The notes beneath the pieces are model-generated. The model searched no databases, was not told the origin of the DNA, and worked only from the letters and a program-made list of their open reading frames with translations. Below, piece after piece: positions 9,070 to 16,457 of a stretch of 35,309 nucleotides of DNA. The stretch covers positions 38,739 through 74,047 of the forward strand of contig DEBV01000009.1 in NCBI GenBank assembly GCA_002348925.1. Direction: 5' to 3'. The stretch comes from Alphaproteobacteria bacterium UBA2947. GTDB taxonomy: Bacteria; Pseudomonadota; Alphaproteobacteria; Rs-D84. Every line of letters begins with the position of its first letter. Position 1 is the first letter of the stretch. The position numbers and the translations under genes were made by a program.

Positions 9070-9097
9070 ATTTTACCACATTGTATTTTTATGTCAA
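9070..9097 (-). promoter_or_regulatory. promoter of accB-accC
   Basis: On the minus strand there is TTGACA (9092-9097), 16 bases and TAAAAT (9070-9075). The -35 box overlaps the end of yidD, so accBC has its own promoter directly behind the rnpA-yidD unit. Confidence 0.7.
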
Positions 9098-9324
9098 GGA
9101 ACAGGATCATACCCGCATCCCCCGCCAGGTCTGCAACGCGAAATCCGCTTTATTCCCATGACGGTTCCACGAAAAAGTCCGTATTTTTCAATTGCCTGTT
9201 TTGTATATTCACTGCAAGTTGGAATAAACCTGCATGCAGCGCGTCCACCAATAAATGGCGATATGCACAACTGATAAAAACGGACAAGTTTACACCCGAT
9301 CCGTGTAAAAAAATCATTTTTCAT
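9094..9324 (-). CDS. yidD: membrane protein insertion efficiency factor YidD
   Basis: The 76-residue protein matches YidD, a small membrane-associated protein that aids YidC/Sec-dependent insertion. Family signatures are FYQLCISPFIGG, the CRFIPTCSEYTKQAIEKYG block and the C-terminal RCRPGGGCGYDPVP. The ATG overlaps the rnpA stop by 4 bases, the usual rnpA-yidD coupling. rpmH and yidC, often nearby in other genomes, are not in this window. Confidence 0.95.
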   Translation of the reverse strand: MKNDFFTRIGCKLVRFYQLCISPFIGGRAACRFIPTCSEYTKQAIEKYGLFRGTVMGIKRISRCRPGGGCGYDPVP

Positions 9325-9647
9325 TTTGAAAATTTCTTTAATGCATTTGCCAAATTTTTACGACCTTCTTCGCGTGAACAATTCAAAATTGTTGGTCGCG
9401 CAATAAAAATATAGTCCATATCTGGCTTCATCAAATGTTCGTTATAGGCAATCCAATCACGCAATAAACGTTTTGCACGATTACGAAGTGTTGCCAATTT
9501 AAAGATTTTTTTGGCGGCAACCAAGCCATATCTGGAATCTTTTTTGACCGCACGTTTGGCTTTAACTATGAAATAAAAATCATGCACCACAGGGTCATCT
9601 GGTGTGGTTGCAAAATCTTTGTAATTTCTTATAGTTTTTCTTTTCAT
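9321..9647 (-). CDS. rnpA: ribonuclease P protein component
   Basis: The 108-residue basic protein is the protein subunit of RNase P, which trims tRNA 5' ends. The signature RNR region reads KLATLRNRAKRLLRDW. The start was placed at 9647 (MKRKTIRNYKDF), giving the family's usual length. The frame is open up to 9827, but that would extend into mreB on the other strand. A TATAAT box ends exactly 7 bases before this ATG and no Shine-Dalgarno is present, which suggests a leaderless mRNA. Confidence 0.93.
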   Translation of the reverse strand: MKRKTIRNYKDFATTPDDPVVHDFYFIVKAKRAVKKDSRYGLVAAKKIFKLATLRNRAKRLLRDWIAYNEHLMKPDMDYIFIARPTILNCSREEGRKNLANALKKFSK

Positions 9648-9654
9648 GCGGGCA

Positions 9655-9682
9655 ATTATACCAGAATATCGGGAAAAGCAAA
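9655..9682 (-). promoter_or_regulatory. promoter of rnpA-yidD
   Basis: On the minus strand TATAAT (9655-9660) lies 7 bases upstream of the rnpA ATG. A weak TTTGCT (9677-9682) lies 16 bases further up. The transcript would start at or next to the A of the ATG. Confidence 0.5.
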
Positions 9683-9709
9683 TAAAAAAGCAAAATTTGC
9701 TCTGCGCGC

Positions 9710-9737
9710 TTGATTTTTTCTGTACCTGCTTTATAAT
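9710..9737 (+). promoter_or_regulatory. promoter of mreB
   Basis: TTGATT (9710-9715), 16 bases and TATAAT (9732-9737). This leaves a leader of about 22 bases with AAGGGA before the ATG at 9767. Confidence 0.7.
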
Positions 9738-9766
9738 GCGAAAAAACGGAATCAAGGGATTGGTAC

Positions 9767-10816
9767 ATGTATAATTGGTTATTAAAGTTTTTCTCTGCTG
9801 ATATGGCGATAGATTTGGGAACTGCAAATACTCTTATTTATGTAAAAGGACGCGGTGTTGTTCTTAACGAACCATCTGTTGTTGCGGTTGCAGAAAACAA
9901 ATTATTGGGCCGTAAAGAAATATTGGCGGTTGGATCAGAAGCGAAACAAATGTTTGGTCGTACACCTGGCACAATAAGTGCTGTACGCCCATTGCGCGAT
10001 GGTGTTATCGCAGACTTTGAAGTTGCCGAAGAAATGATTAAATACTTTATTCGCAAAGTTCATCAAAGAAATCTTTTAACCGCACCTCTTATTATTATAT
10101 GCGTTCCTTCATGCGCAACACCTGTGGAAAGACGTGCTATTCAAGAAGCCGCTGATGCAGCAGGCGCGCGTCGTGTTTATATTGTTGAAGAATCTACAGC
10201 TGCTGCAATTGGCGCGGGATTGCCAGTTGAAAAACCACTTGGTTCTATGGTTTTGGATATTGGCGGTGGCACAACAGAAGTTGCTGTTATGTCCCTTGGT
10301 GGCATTGTTTATTCGAATGCCGTAAGAACCGCGGGCGATCAAATGGACGAAGATATTATAGATTATGTCCGCAAGAATAAAAACTTGTTAATTGGTGAAA
10401 ACACTGCCGAAGAAATCAAAAAGAAAATTGGTACTGCACTTATGCCAAAAGACAAAGCAAATGAATTGACCATGAAAATCAAAGGTCGTGATTTGATGAG
10501 TGGTACACCACGTGAAACAATTATCACTGAATCACAAATCGCAACAGCTTTATCACAAACAGTTGCAAAAATTATCAGCACCGTTCATTTGGCATTGGAA
10601 TCTACACCACCAGAATTGTCTGCTGATATTGCAGACCTTGGTATTGCAATGACTGGTGGCGGTTCATTATTACGCGGACTGGACGCTGCAATTCGTGCTG
10701 CAACTGGATTGCCTGCGTTCTTGGTTGATAATCCATTGGCATGTGTTGCATTGGGAAGCGGTAAAATGTTGTCCAATATCGACAAAAGCAAACACATTTT
10801 ACAAACCATGTATTAA
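9767..10816 (+). CDS. mreB: rod shape-determining protein MreB
   Basis: The 349-residue bacterial actin forms membrane-bound filaments that organise lateral wall synthesis. The phosphate-1 loop is IDLGTANTLIYVKG and phosphate-2 is VLDIGGGTTEVAV. The adenosine region reads AMTGGGSLLRGLD. The N-terminal MYNWLLKFFS is an amphipathic membrane-binding helix, as in other Gram-negative MreB proteins. mreB stands alone here; mreC, mreD, mrdA and rodA are about 18 kb downstream, although many genomes keep mreBCD together. Confidence 0.97.
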   Translation: MYNWLLKFFSADMAIDLGTANTLIYVKGRGVVLNEPSVVAVAENKLLGRKEILAVGSEAKQMFGRTPGTISAVRPLRDGVIADFEVAEEMIKYFIRKVHQRNLLTAPLIIICVPSCATPVERRAIQEAADAAGARRVYIVEESTAAAIGAGLPVEKPLGSMVLDIGGGTTEVAVMSLGGIVYSNAVRTAGDQMDEDIIDYVRKNKNLLIGENTAEEIKKKIGTALMPKDKANELTMKIKGRDLMSGTPRETIITESQIATALSQTVAKIISTVHLALESTPPELSADIADLGIAMTGGGSLLRGLDAAIRAATGLPAFLVDNPLACVALGSGKMLSNIDKSKHILQTMY

Positions 10817-10822
10817 AACAAG

Positions 10823-10853
10823 AAAAACACTGGCAAATGCCAGTGTTTTTTTT
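10823..10853. terminator. bidirectional terminator, shared ACACTGGC stem
   Basis: ACACTGGC-AAAT-GCCAGTGT (10827-10846) has A5 before and T8 after. It lies between mreB and the convergent methyltransferase gene. Confidence 0.92.
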
Positions 10854-10858
10854 ACATA

Positions 10859-11452
10859 TTATCTTGTTTTCGGGAACATACAAAAACAATTCGCAAGATT
10901 TTCATATTCTACGGAAAAGCCGTTGTCTGAAAATGTCTTCATCCACCAATCACGATTTTTTATTAACCGTGGTTTATTACAAGTTAAAAGTTCATCACCC
11001 TGTTTTCTGGCAGCGATTACATCTTCGGTTGTATTATGTATTGCTGTTAACATTTTACATGTTCGAAATTTTTCCAATACTTGTGGTATTTCGCTTTCGC
11101 TAAAATAAGTCAAAGTTCCATTACAATAAGCTATATCTGCCTTGATTGGTTCACAATCTAATATTGATTTTATTTTTATTTTTCCATCTGTAAACAGTTT
11201 TTCCAGATTTTCATTTTGATAAGGATATTTTTTTATATCTATACCTGTTGCAATCATTCCAAGTTTCTTTGCACGATATACTATTTCACCAGTCGCGGCA
11301 CCACAATCAAAAAAAGTTTTTGGAAGATGATTAAGATAGTATACAAATATGCTTACTAATATTTCTGGCGGAATAGAGAACATTTTCCAAAACCCGTCAT
11401 TGTCTTGGTAATTATACTGCATATAAGGATATTTTTTATAATAATAATGCAT
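10859..11452 (-). CDS. class I SAM-dependent methyltransferase, unknown substrate
   Basis: The 197-residue protein has the Rossmann-fold motif I FFDCGAATGEIVYRAKK (about residues 47-63), followed by the motif II acidic residue in TGIDIKKYPY and a motif IV-like DIAYCNGTLTYF. These mark a class I methyltransferase. The N-terminus is unusually Tyr-rich (MHYYYKKYPYMQYNY). No motif points to a particular substrate such as rRNA, tRNA or a quinone. No Shine-Dalgarno precedes the ATG, and the Met at residue 11 is an alternative start. It lies downstream of tRNA-Val but beyond that tRNA's terminator. Confidence 0.75.
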   Translation of the reverse strand: MHYYYKKYPYMQYNYQDNDGFWKMFSIPPEILVSIFVYYLNHLPKTFFDCGAATGEIVYRAKKLGMIATGIDIKKYPYQNENLEKLFTDGKIKIKSILDCEPIKADIAYCNGTLTYFSESEIPQVLEKFRTCKMLTAIHNTTEDVIAARKQGDELLTCNKPRLIKNRDWWMKTFSDNGFSVEYENLANCFCMFPKTR

Positions 11453-11483
11453 TATATTTGACTTTTGTTTTTAGCTTATAAAT

Positions 11484-11505
11484 AAAAAAAACTGGCTGAA
11501 ACCAG
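11484..11505 (-). terminator. terminator of tRNA-Val
   Basis: Read on the minus strand, CTGGU-UUCA-GCCAG (one G-U pair) is followed by U8. It begins 9 bases after the tRNA CCA. Confidence 0.65.
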
Positions 11506-11513
11506 ATTAAATT

Positions 11514-11590
11514 TGGTGGGTGGTATTGGGCTCGAACCAACGACCTCCACGATGTCAACGTGACGCTCTAGCCAACTGAGCTAACCACCC
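11514..11590 (-). tRNA. tRNA-Val (GAC)
   Basis: A complete cloverleaf lies on the minus strand. The acceptor is GGGTGGT/ACCACCC, the D-arm is GCTC/GAGC, the anticodon loop is TTGACAT (anticodon GAC), the T-loop is TTCGAGC, and the CCA is encoded. Confidence 0.97.
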
Positions 11591-11601
11591 AAAGCACACA
11601 G

Positions 11602-11629
11602 ATTATAACAGTAAAATTCTAATTTGCAA
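11602..11629 (-). promoter_or_regulatory. promoter of tRNA-Val
   Basis: On the minus strand there is TTGCAA (11624-11629), 16 bases and TATAAT (11602-11607). The mature tRNA starts 12 bases after the -10 box. Confidence 0.65.
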
Positions 11630-11639
11630 CACCAAATTC

Positions 11640-11667
11640 TTGATTTACGGGTTTTTTATTCTATAAT
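11640..11667 (+). promoter_or_regulatory. promoter of metG-queH
   Basis: TTGATT (11640-11645), 16 bases and TATAAT (11662-11667). The leader is about 24 bases and carries AAAAGGA before the metG ATG. Confidence 0.72.
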
Positions 11668-11697
11668 ACCCAAAAACATAAAAAAGGACACAGACAA

Positions 11698-13671
11698 ATG
11701 GCAAAAAAATATTTGATTACTTCGGCACTGCCTTATGTAAATGGCGAATTACATCTGGGACATTTGATTGGCTGTTATCTGCCAAGTGATGTATACGCCA
11801 GATTCTGTCGTGCAAAAGGTAGAGATGTTTTATTTGTTTGTGGCGCAGATGAACATGGAACACCTGCAATTATTGGCGCAGCAAAAGAAAATTTACCAAT
11901 CAAAGAATACAACGATAAATATTATGAAAAACATTTGCGCGCAGTATCAGATTTTAAGTTGTCGTTCGATTTATATGGACGCACACACACACAATTACAA
12001 GAAAATTTGATTCATGATTTGTTTACACGTCTTGACGAACAGGGTTTAATTGAAGAACGTGAAACAATTCAGCCATTTTCTGTTGATGATGACACTTTTT
12101 TAACCGACAGACAGCTAGTCGGAACATGCCCAAAATGTGGCTATGACAAGGCGCGTGGCGACCAATGTGATAAATGTGGTTCGATATATGAAGCAACAGA
12201 ATTGTTAAATCCAAAATCTACTATTTCTGGTTCTGCAAACGTTGAAATGCGTCCAACAAAAAATTTATTTTTCTTGGCCTCTAAAATTGAAGGCTCATGG
12301 AAAAAATGGCTTGATGAACACGCACCAAAATGGTCAAAGACTGCTTCCGCTATCGCGAAAGGTTGGGCAAACGAAGGTCTGCGTGATACTTCTATTACAC
12401 GCGATTTATCATGGGGAATTCCTGTAAACAAACCTGGATATGAACACAAAGTTTTCTATGTTTGGTTTGATGCACCATGGGGTTATGTTTCTATATCACA
12501 AGCCGCCAACAAAGATTGGGAATCTTGGTGGAAAAATCCTGATTGTCATTATGCACAATTTATGGGTAAAGATAATGTGAAATTTCATTCTGTATTTTTC
12601 CCAGAACAACAATTGGCTATGAATGATAATTGGAAAACCGTAGATATGTTGAAGTCTATGAATTTCTTGAATTATGACGGCGGAAAGTTTTCTAAATCCG
12701 AAAATCGTGGTATCTTTCTTGATGAAGCAATAACTATTGCACCAAGTGATGCATGGAGATACGCTTTGATGGCATCTGCCCCAGAAACAGATGATAACGA
12801 TTTTACCGTTGCACGTTTTGCAGATATTGTTAACAAAGACCTTAACGGCATGTTGGGTAATTTTGTTTCACGTGTTTGCAAATTGTCTGCAAAAAACTTT
12901 GGAAACATTGTTCCAAAATCTGACAAATTTGACAGCGAATTAAAATCAAGAATCGACGAAAAATTAAATGAATTAACAGCCGCTCTTGATGCTTGTGAAT
13001 TTCGCGCAAGTGTGTTTGCCTTGCGTTCACTTTGGGCAATCGGTAATGAATATATGACCGAAAAAGAACCGTGGGCGTTGGTTAAAAATGGTGATATGGA
13101 CGCGGCACAACATGTGTTGAATACTTGTTTTCAACTGATAGATTTTTATGCACGCGTATCTGCACCATTTATTCCAGACACAGCAGAAAAAATGCAAAAT
13201 ATATTTGCTGTTAAAAACGATTTGTCTTGGCCAAATGAATTTGAAACGCGCATAAAAGATGGAACAGAATTTACAATTCCTGAAAATCTTTTTGAAAGAA
13301 TAGATGATGATACGGTTAAAAATTTGACAGAAAAATATTCTTTAAAAAAGACACCGCAATTAACTGTTGTAAAAATTACAAAAGTTGAAAATCATCCGCA
13401 ACGCGAAAACCTGCATGTTTTAACAGTTAATGATGGCACACAAGATTACACTGTTGTTTGTGGCGCACCAAATGTTCATGTTGGTATGTTGGCGGTATTT
13501 GCACCGATTGGCGCAATAATACCAAAGACAAACAAACCTATTAAACCACGTGCTGTGGCTGGTGTTGAATCATGCGGTATGTTGTGCAGCGGCGATGAAT
13601 TAAACATATCTGATGATGATACTTGTTTATACGAAGTGACAGACGAATCTAAATTCGGCAAGGCTTTTTAA
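11698..13671 (+). CDS. metG: methionyl-tRNA synthetase with C-terminal tRNA-binding domain
   Basis: The 657-residue class Ia synthetase charges tRNA-Met. The HIGH motif is HLGH (residues 19-22). A zinc knuckle with two CxxC pairs (CPKCGYDKARGDQCDKCG) inserts in the connective peptide, and the KMSKS loop is KFSKS (330-334). An anticodon-binding helical domain follows. The last 100 residues or so form an EMAP/OB-type tRNA-binding domain. This tail is closer in motifs (LHVLTVNDG, VVCGAPNVHVG, AGVESCGMLCS) to the B2 domain of the PheT in this window than to the usual MetRS tail. queH follows after six bases. Confidence 0.95.
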   Translation: MAKKYLITSALPYVNGELHLGHLIGCYLPSDVYARFCRAKGRDVLFVCGADEHGTPAIIGAAKENLPIKEYNDKYYEKHLRAVSDFKLSFDLYGRTHTQLQENLIHDLFTRLDEQGLIEERETIQPFSVDDDTFLTDRQLVGTCPKCGYDKARGDQCDKCGSIYEATELLNPKSTISGSANVEMRPTKNLFFLASKIEGSWKKWLDEHAPKWSKTASAIAKGWANEGLRDTSITRDLSWGIPVNKPGYEHKVFYVWFDAPWGYVSISQAANKDWESWWKNPDCHYAQFMGKDNVKFHSVFFPEQQLAMNDNWKTVDMLKSMNFLNYDGGKFSKSENRGIFLDEAITIAPSDAWRYALMASAPETDDNDFTVARFADIVNKDLNGMLGNFVSRVCKLSAKNFGNIVPKSDKFDSELKSRIDEKLNELTAALDACEFRASVFALRSLWAIGNEYMTEKEPWALVKNGDMDAAQHVLNTCFQLIDFYARVSAPFIPDTAEKMQNIFAVKNDLSWPNEFETRIKDGTEFTIPENLFERIDDDTVKNLTEKYSLKKTPQLTVVKITKVENHPQRENLHVLTVNDGTQDYTVVCGAPNVHVGMLAVFAPIGAIIPKTNKPIKPRAVAGVESCGMLCSGDELNISDDDTCLYEVTDESKFGKAF

Positions 13672-13677
13672 ACAAAA

Positions 13678-14214
13678 ATGTCCAATAACAAACTGATTTT
13701 AATGTCTTGTTGTGCGCCTTGCAGTGCGGGCGCAATAAGACAGTTGGCATACGGCGAAATCCCTGACATAGACGATTTTATTGTTATGTTTTTTAATCCC
13801 AATATTTTCCCAGAGAACGAATACCAAAAGAGATTAAACGAACAAATCAAGTACTGTGAAAAGTTGGGTGTGAAATATGTAATCGGCGATTATAATCATG
13901 ACGATTGGCGCAATGCCGTATGTGGTCTTGAAAACGAACCCGAACGCGGTGCGCGTTGCAGTAAATGTTTTGCATATCGTTTTTGTTATGCACGCGAATA
14001 CGCAAAAAAACACGGTTTTAACGCGATAGCGTCTGTGTTTGGTGTATCACGCCACAAAGATCAAAATCAGGTTGATAATGCAGGAAACGATTCTTGTGGT
14101 GATATAAAATATTTGCCAATCAAATGGAACGAAGAATTGCGCCAACAAATAAATCGCGAATCTGATTTTTATCGCCAGAATTACTGTGGTTGCGAATTTT
14201 CCATGCGCAAATGA
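13678..14214 (+). CDS. queH: epoxyqueuosine reductase QueH
   Basis: The 178-residue protein matches QueH (formerly DUF208), the cobalamin-independent enzyme that reduces epoxyqueuosine to queuosine at the wobble base of tRNAs for Asn, Asp, His and Tyr. The N-terminal SCCAPCSAGA (Cys11, Cys12, Cys15), the central RCSKCFAYRF (Cys94, Cys97) and the C-terminal NYCGCEFSM (Cys170, Cys172) are the expected cluster and active-site cysteines. It probably replaces QueG. The gene is co-transcribed with metG. Confidence 0.93.
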   Translation: MSNNKLILMSCCAPCSAGAIRQLAYGEIPDIDDFIVMFFNPNIFPENEYQKRLNEQIKYCEKLGVKYVIGDYNHDDWRNAVCGLENEPERGARCSKCFAYRFCYAREYAKKHGFNAIASVFGVSRHKDQNQVDNAGNDSCGDIKYLPIKWNEELRQQINRESDFYRQNYCGCEFSMRK

Positions 14215-14221
14215 TAATAAG

Positions 14222-14249
14222 TTGATTTTTGCTTTTATTTTCCTATAAT
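14222..14249 (+). promoter_or_regulatory. promoter of the fabD operon
   Basis: TTGATT (14222-14227), 16 bases and TATAAT (14244-14249). AAAGG lies 7 bases before the fabD ATG. Confidence 0.72.
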
Positions 14250-14278
14250 TTCAAAAGAATTATAACAAAGGTGCAAAT

Positions 14279-15163
14279 ATGTCATCTATCTATGTTTTCC
14301 CAGGTCAAGGCGCACAAAGTGTTGGTATGGGATCAGAATTATATCAAACAAACGCAGATGCGCGCGCTGTATTTGATGAAATGGACGCGGCGCTTGGTGA
14401 AAAATTGTCAGATATAATTTTTAACGGTCCGATTGAAACCCTAACTTTGACAGCCAATGTGCAACCTGCGATTTTGGCAACATCTATTGCAATGTTTCGT
14501 GCGGGTAAATATCCAAAACCAGATTTTGTTGCTGGGCATTCACTGGGTGAATATACCGCATTATGTGCAGCGGGTGCATTATCTTTAAGTGATGCCATAA
14601 AACTGGTTCGCTTGCGTGGGGAATCTATGCAGAGTGCTGTTCCTGCGGGCCAGGGTGCAATGGCTGTGATACTGGGTCTTGAATTTGAAGATTTGAAAAA
14701 AGTTTGTGAAAAAGCAGAATCTGACACAGGTGCAGTATGCGATATTGCGAACGATAACTGCCCTGGTCAAATTGTTATATCTGGTGCAAATTCCGCCATT
14801 GAACGTGCTATGGAATTGGCAAAAGAAGCAGGTGCCAGACGCGCGATGAAATTGGCTTTGTCTGTACCACCACATTCACGTTTGATGGAACCTGTGGTTG
14901 CGGTTATGAAAAAAGCACTGGACGAAGTTGAAATAAAAACACCTGTTGTTCCAATTATTTCAAATAAAACATGTCAACCGATGACGGATGTAAACGAAAT
15001 CAAAGATGCATTGCTTTATCAAATAACTCATGGTGTTCGTTGGCGCGAATCTGTATTATCTATGGTTGATTTAGGAATTGACGATTTAACTGAAATCGGA
15101 CCAGGTGAAGCCTTGATAGGTATGGTAAAACGCACAACAGATAAAATTAATGCACATAAATAG
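14279..15163 (+). CDS. fabD: malonyl-CoA:ACP transacylase
   Basis: The 294-residue enzyme moves malonyl from CoA to acyl carrier protein for type II fatty-acid synthesis. Family marks are the N-terminal YVFPGQGAQSVGMG, the nucleophile motif GHSLGEY with Ser88, and the second catalytic residue His199 in VPPHSRLM. fabG follows after 11 bases. Together with accBC in this window it supplies and uses malonyl units, so the cell has its own fatty-acid synthesis. Confidence 0.97.
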   Translation: MSSIYVFPGQGAQSVGMGSELYQTNADARAVFDEMDAALGEKLSDIIFNGPIETLTLTANVQPAILATSIAMFRAGKYPKPDFVAGHSLGEYTALCAAGALSLSDAIKLVRLRGESMQSAVPAGQGAMAVILGLEFEDLKKVCEKAESDTGAVCDIANDNCPGQIVISGANSAIERAMELAKEAGARRAMKLALSVPPHSRLMEPVVAVMKKALDEVEIKTPVVPIISNKTCQPMTDVNEIKDALLYQITHGVRWRESVLSMVDLGIDDLTEIGPGEALIGMVKRTTDKINAHK

Positions 15164-15174
15164 GGAGACGCATT

Positions 15175-15900
15175 ATGTTCGAATTGAAAGATAAAGTTGT
15201 TTTGATTACTGGCGCAACAGGTGGTATCGGTGGCGCAATCGCAACACAAATGAAAGCAGCTGGCGCAACTGTTGTTGTGACTGGACGCGATATGGAAAAA
15301 ATGTCTAAATTTGATGATTCTTTTATAAAGATTCAATCTGATTTGGCAGCAGATGGCGCAGCAGAAAAACTGATTGCAGACACTATTGAAAAAGCAGGTC
15401 GCATAGATGTTTTGATTAACAATGCTGGGATTACCGCAGATACACTTATGATGCGTATGTCAGACGAACAATTCGATAATGTTTTGAACACCAATCTGCG
15501 TGCAACTTTTAAAATGTGTCGCGCGGCGATTATGCCGATGATGAAACAGCGTTTTGGTCGTATTATAAATATGGCATCCATAGTTGGCGTTGTTGGTGGG
15601 GCAGGTCAAACAAATTATGCCGCATCCAAGGGTGGAATTATCGCAATGACAAAATCTATTGCCGCCGAAGTAGGTGGGCGCGGAATTACTGCAAATGCTA
15701 TTGCACCAGGCTTTATCAAAACACCAATGACCGATGTTTTGCCAGAAGAATTAAAGAAGACATATTTGGCACAAATACCTGCTGGTCGTTTTGGTGAACC
15801 AATAGATATCGCAAATGCTTGTGTATTCTTGGCAAGCGATGAAGCATCTTATATCAACGGACAAACGATTCATGTAAACGGTGGAATGGGAAGATTTTAA
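15175..15900 (+). CDS. fabG: 3-oxoacyl-ACP reductase
   Basis: The 241-residue short-chain dehydrogenase carries out the NADPH-dependent first reduction of each elongation cycle. The cofactor motif is TGATGGIGG, the NAG motif is in LINNAGITAD, and the catalytic residues are Ser135, Tyr148 and Lys152 (YAASK). The C-terminus HVNGGMGRF is typical of FabG. Its position behind fabD supports FabG rather than another dehydrogenase. The next gene starts one base after its stop. Confidence 0.96.
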   Translation: MFELKDKVVLITGATGGIGGAIATQMKAAGATVVVTGRDMEKMSKFDDSFIKIQSDLAADGAAEKLIADTIEKAGRIDVLINNAGITADTLMMRMSDEQFDNVLNTNLRATFKMCRAAIMPMMKQRFGRIINMASIVGVVGGAGQTNYAASKGGIIAMTKSIAAEVGGRGITANAIAPGFIKTPMTDVLPEELKKTYLAQIPAGRFGEPIDIANACVFLASDEASYINGQTIHVNGGMGRF

Positions 15901-15901
15901 A

Positions 15902-16456
15902 ATGAAATCGATAAAATTTAAAGAGATAAAAACACAACGTTTGCATTTAAAGCCATTGGTTGCATCATTTGATTTTGCAAATCATTTGTTTAATATAATT
16001 GCTAAAAATCGCGAATTTTTCAAATTTATGCCATGGGCAAATGTGGAAAAACCAGAATCTGAATTTGAATTTTTGCAAAGTGCAGAAAAAGGCTGGAAAA
16101 CGCAAGAAACAGCAACCTATGGGATGTTTTTACAACCAAACAATGAATTTGTTGGTGTGTGCACTATGTTTGAAATAAGTTTTGAAAAAGAAAGCGGCGA
16201 AATAGGGTATTGGTTAAATCCGATTTTTGCGAACAAAGGATTTATGAGCGAAGCTGCCAATGCTGTTGCAAATGAATTTTTTAATGCGGGTTTTAAACGA
16301 ATTGTCATAAAAGCAAACCCTGATAATATAGCATCTTGTAAAGTTGCTGAAAAATGCGGATTTGAACGCGAAGGTTTGTTACGCAATTACGATTTCCTTC
16401 CGTTTTTAAACAAACGCGAAGACCTGGTGTTATATTCAAAAATAAAAGAAAAATAA
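15902..16456 (+). CDS. GNAT-family N-acetyltransferase (RimJ/RimL-like)
   Basis: The 184-residue protein has the RimJ/RimL-type GNAT fold. It starts KTQRLHLKPL, contains a GEIGYWLNPIFANKGFMSEA segment over the acetyl-CoA site, and ends with KANPDNIASCKVAEKCGFEREG, the usual C-terminal motif. Relatives acetylate N-termini of ribosomal proteins or small molecules; the substrate is unknown. The start at 15902 lies just after the fabG stop; an in-frame ATG at 15881 would overlap fabG. mnmG begins one base after its stop. Confidence 0.85.
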   Translation: MKSIKFKEIKTQRLHLKPLVASFDFANHLFNIIAKNREFFKFMPWANVEKPESEFEFLQSAEKGWKTQETATYGMFLQPNNEFVGVCTMFEISFEKESGEIGYWLNPIFANKGFMSEAANAVANEFFNAGFKRIVIKANPDNIASCKVAEKCGFEREGLLRNYDFLPFLNKREDLVLYSKIKEK

Positions 16457-16457
16457 T

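Noticed and set aside
9648..9827. N-terminal extension of rnpA by 60 codons
   Set aside because: It would overlap the mreB start on the other strand and exceed the RnpA family length. A promoter -10 box lies inside it, and MKRKTIRNYKDF fits the true start.
10656..11108. 150-codon plus-strand frame across the mreB end and beyond
   Set aside because: It covers the 3' end of mreB in another frame, crosses the terminator and lies antisense to the methyltransferase. Composition and context mark it as a shadow.
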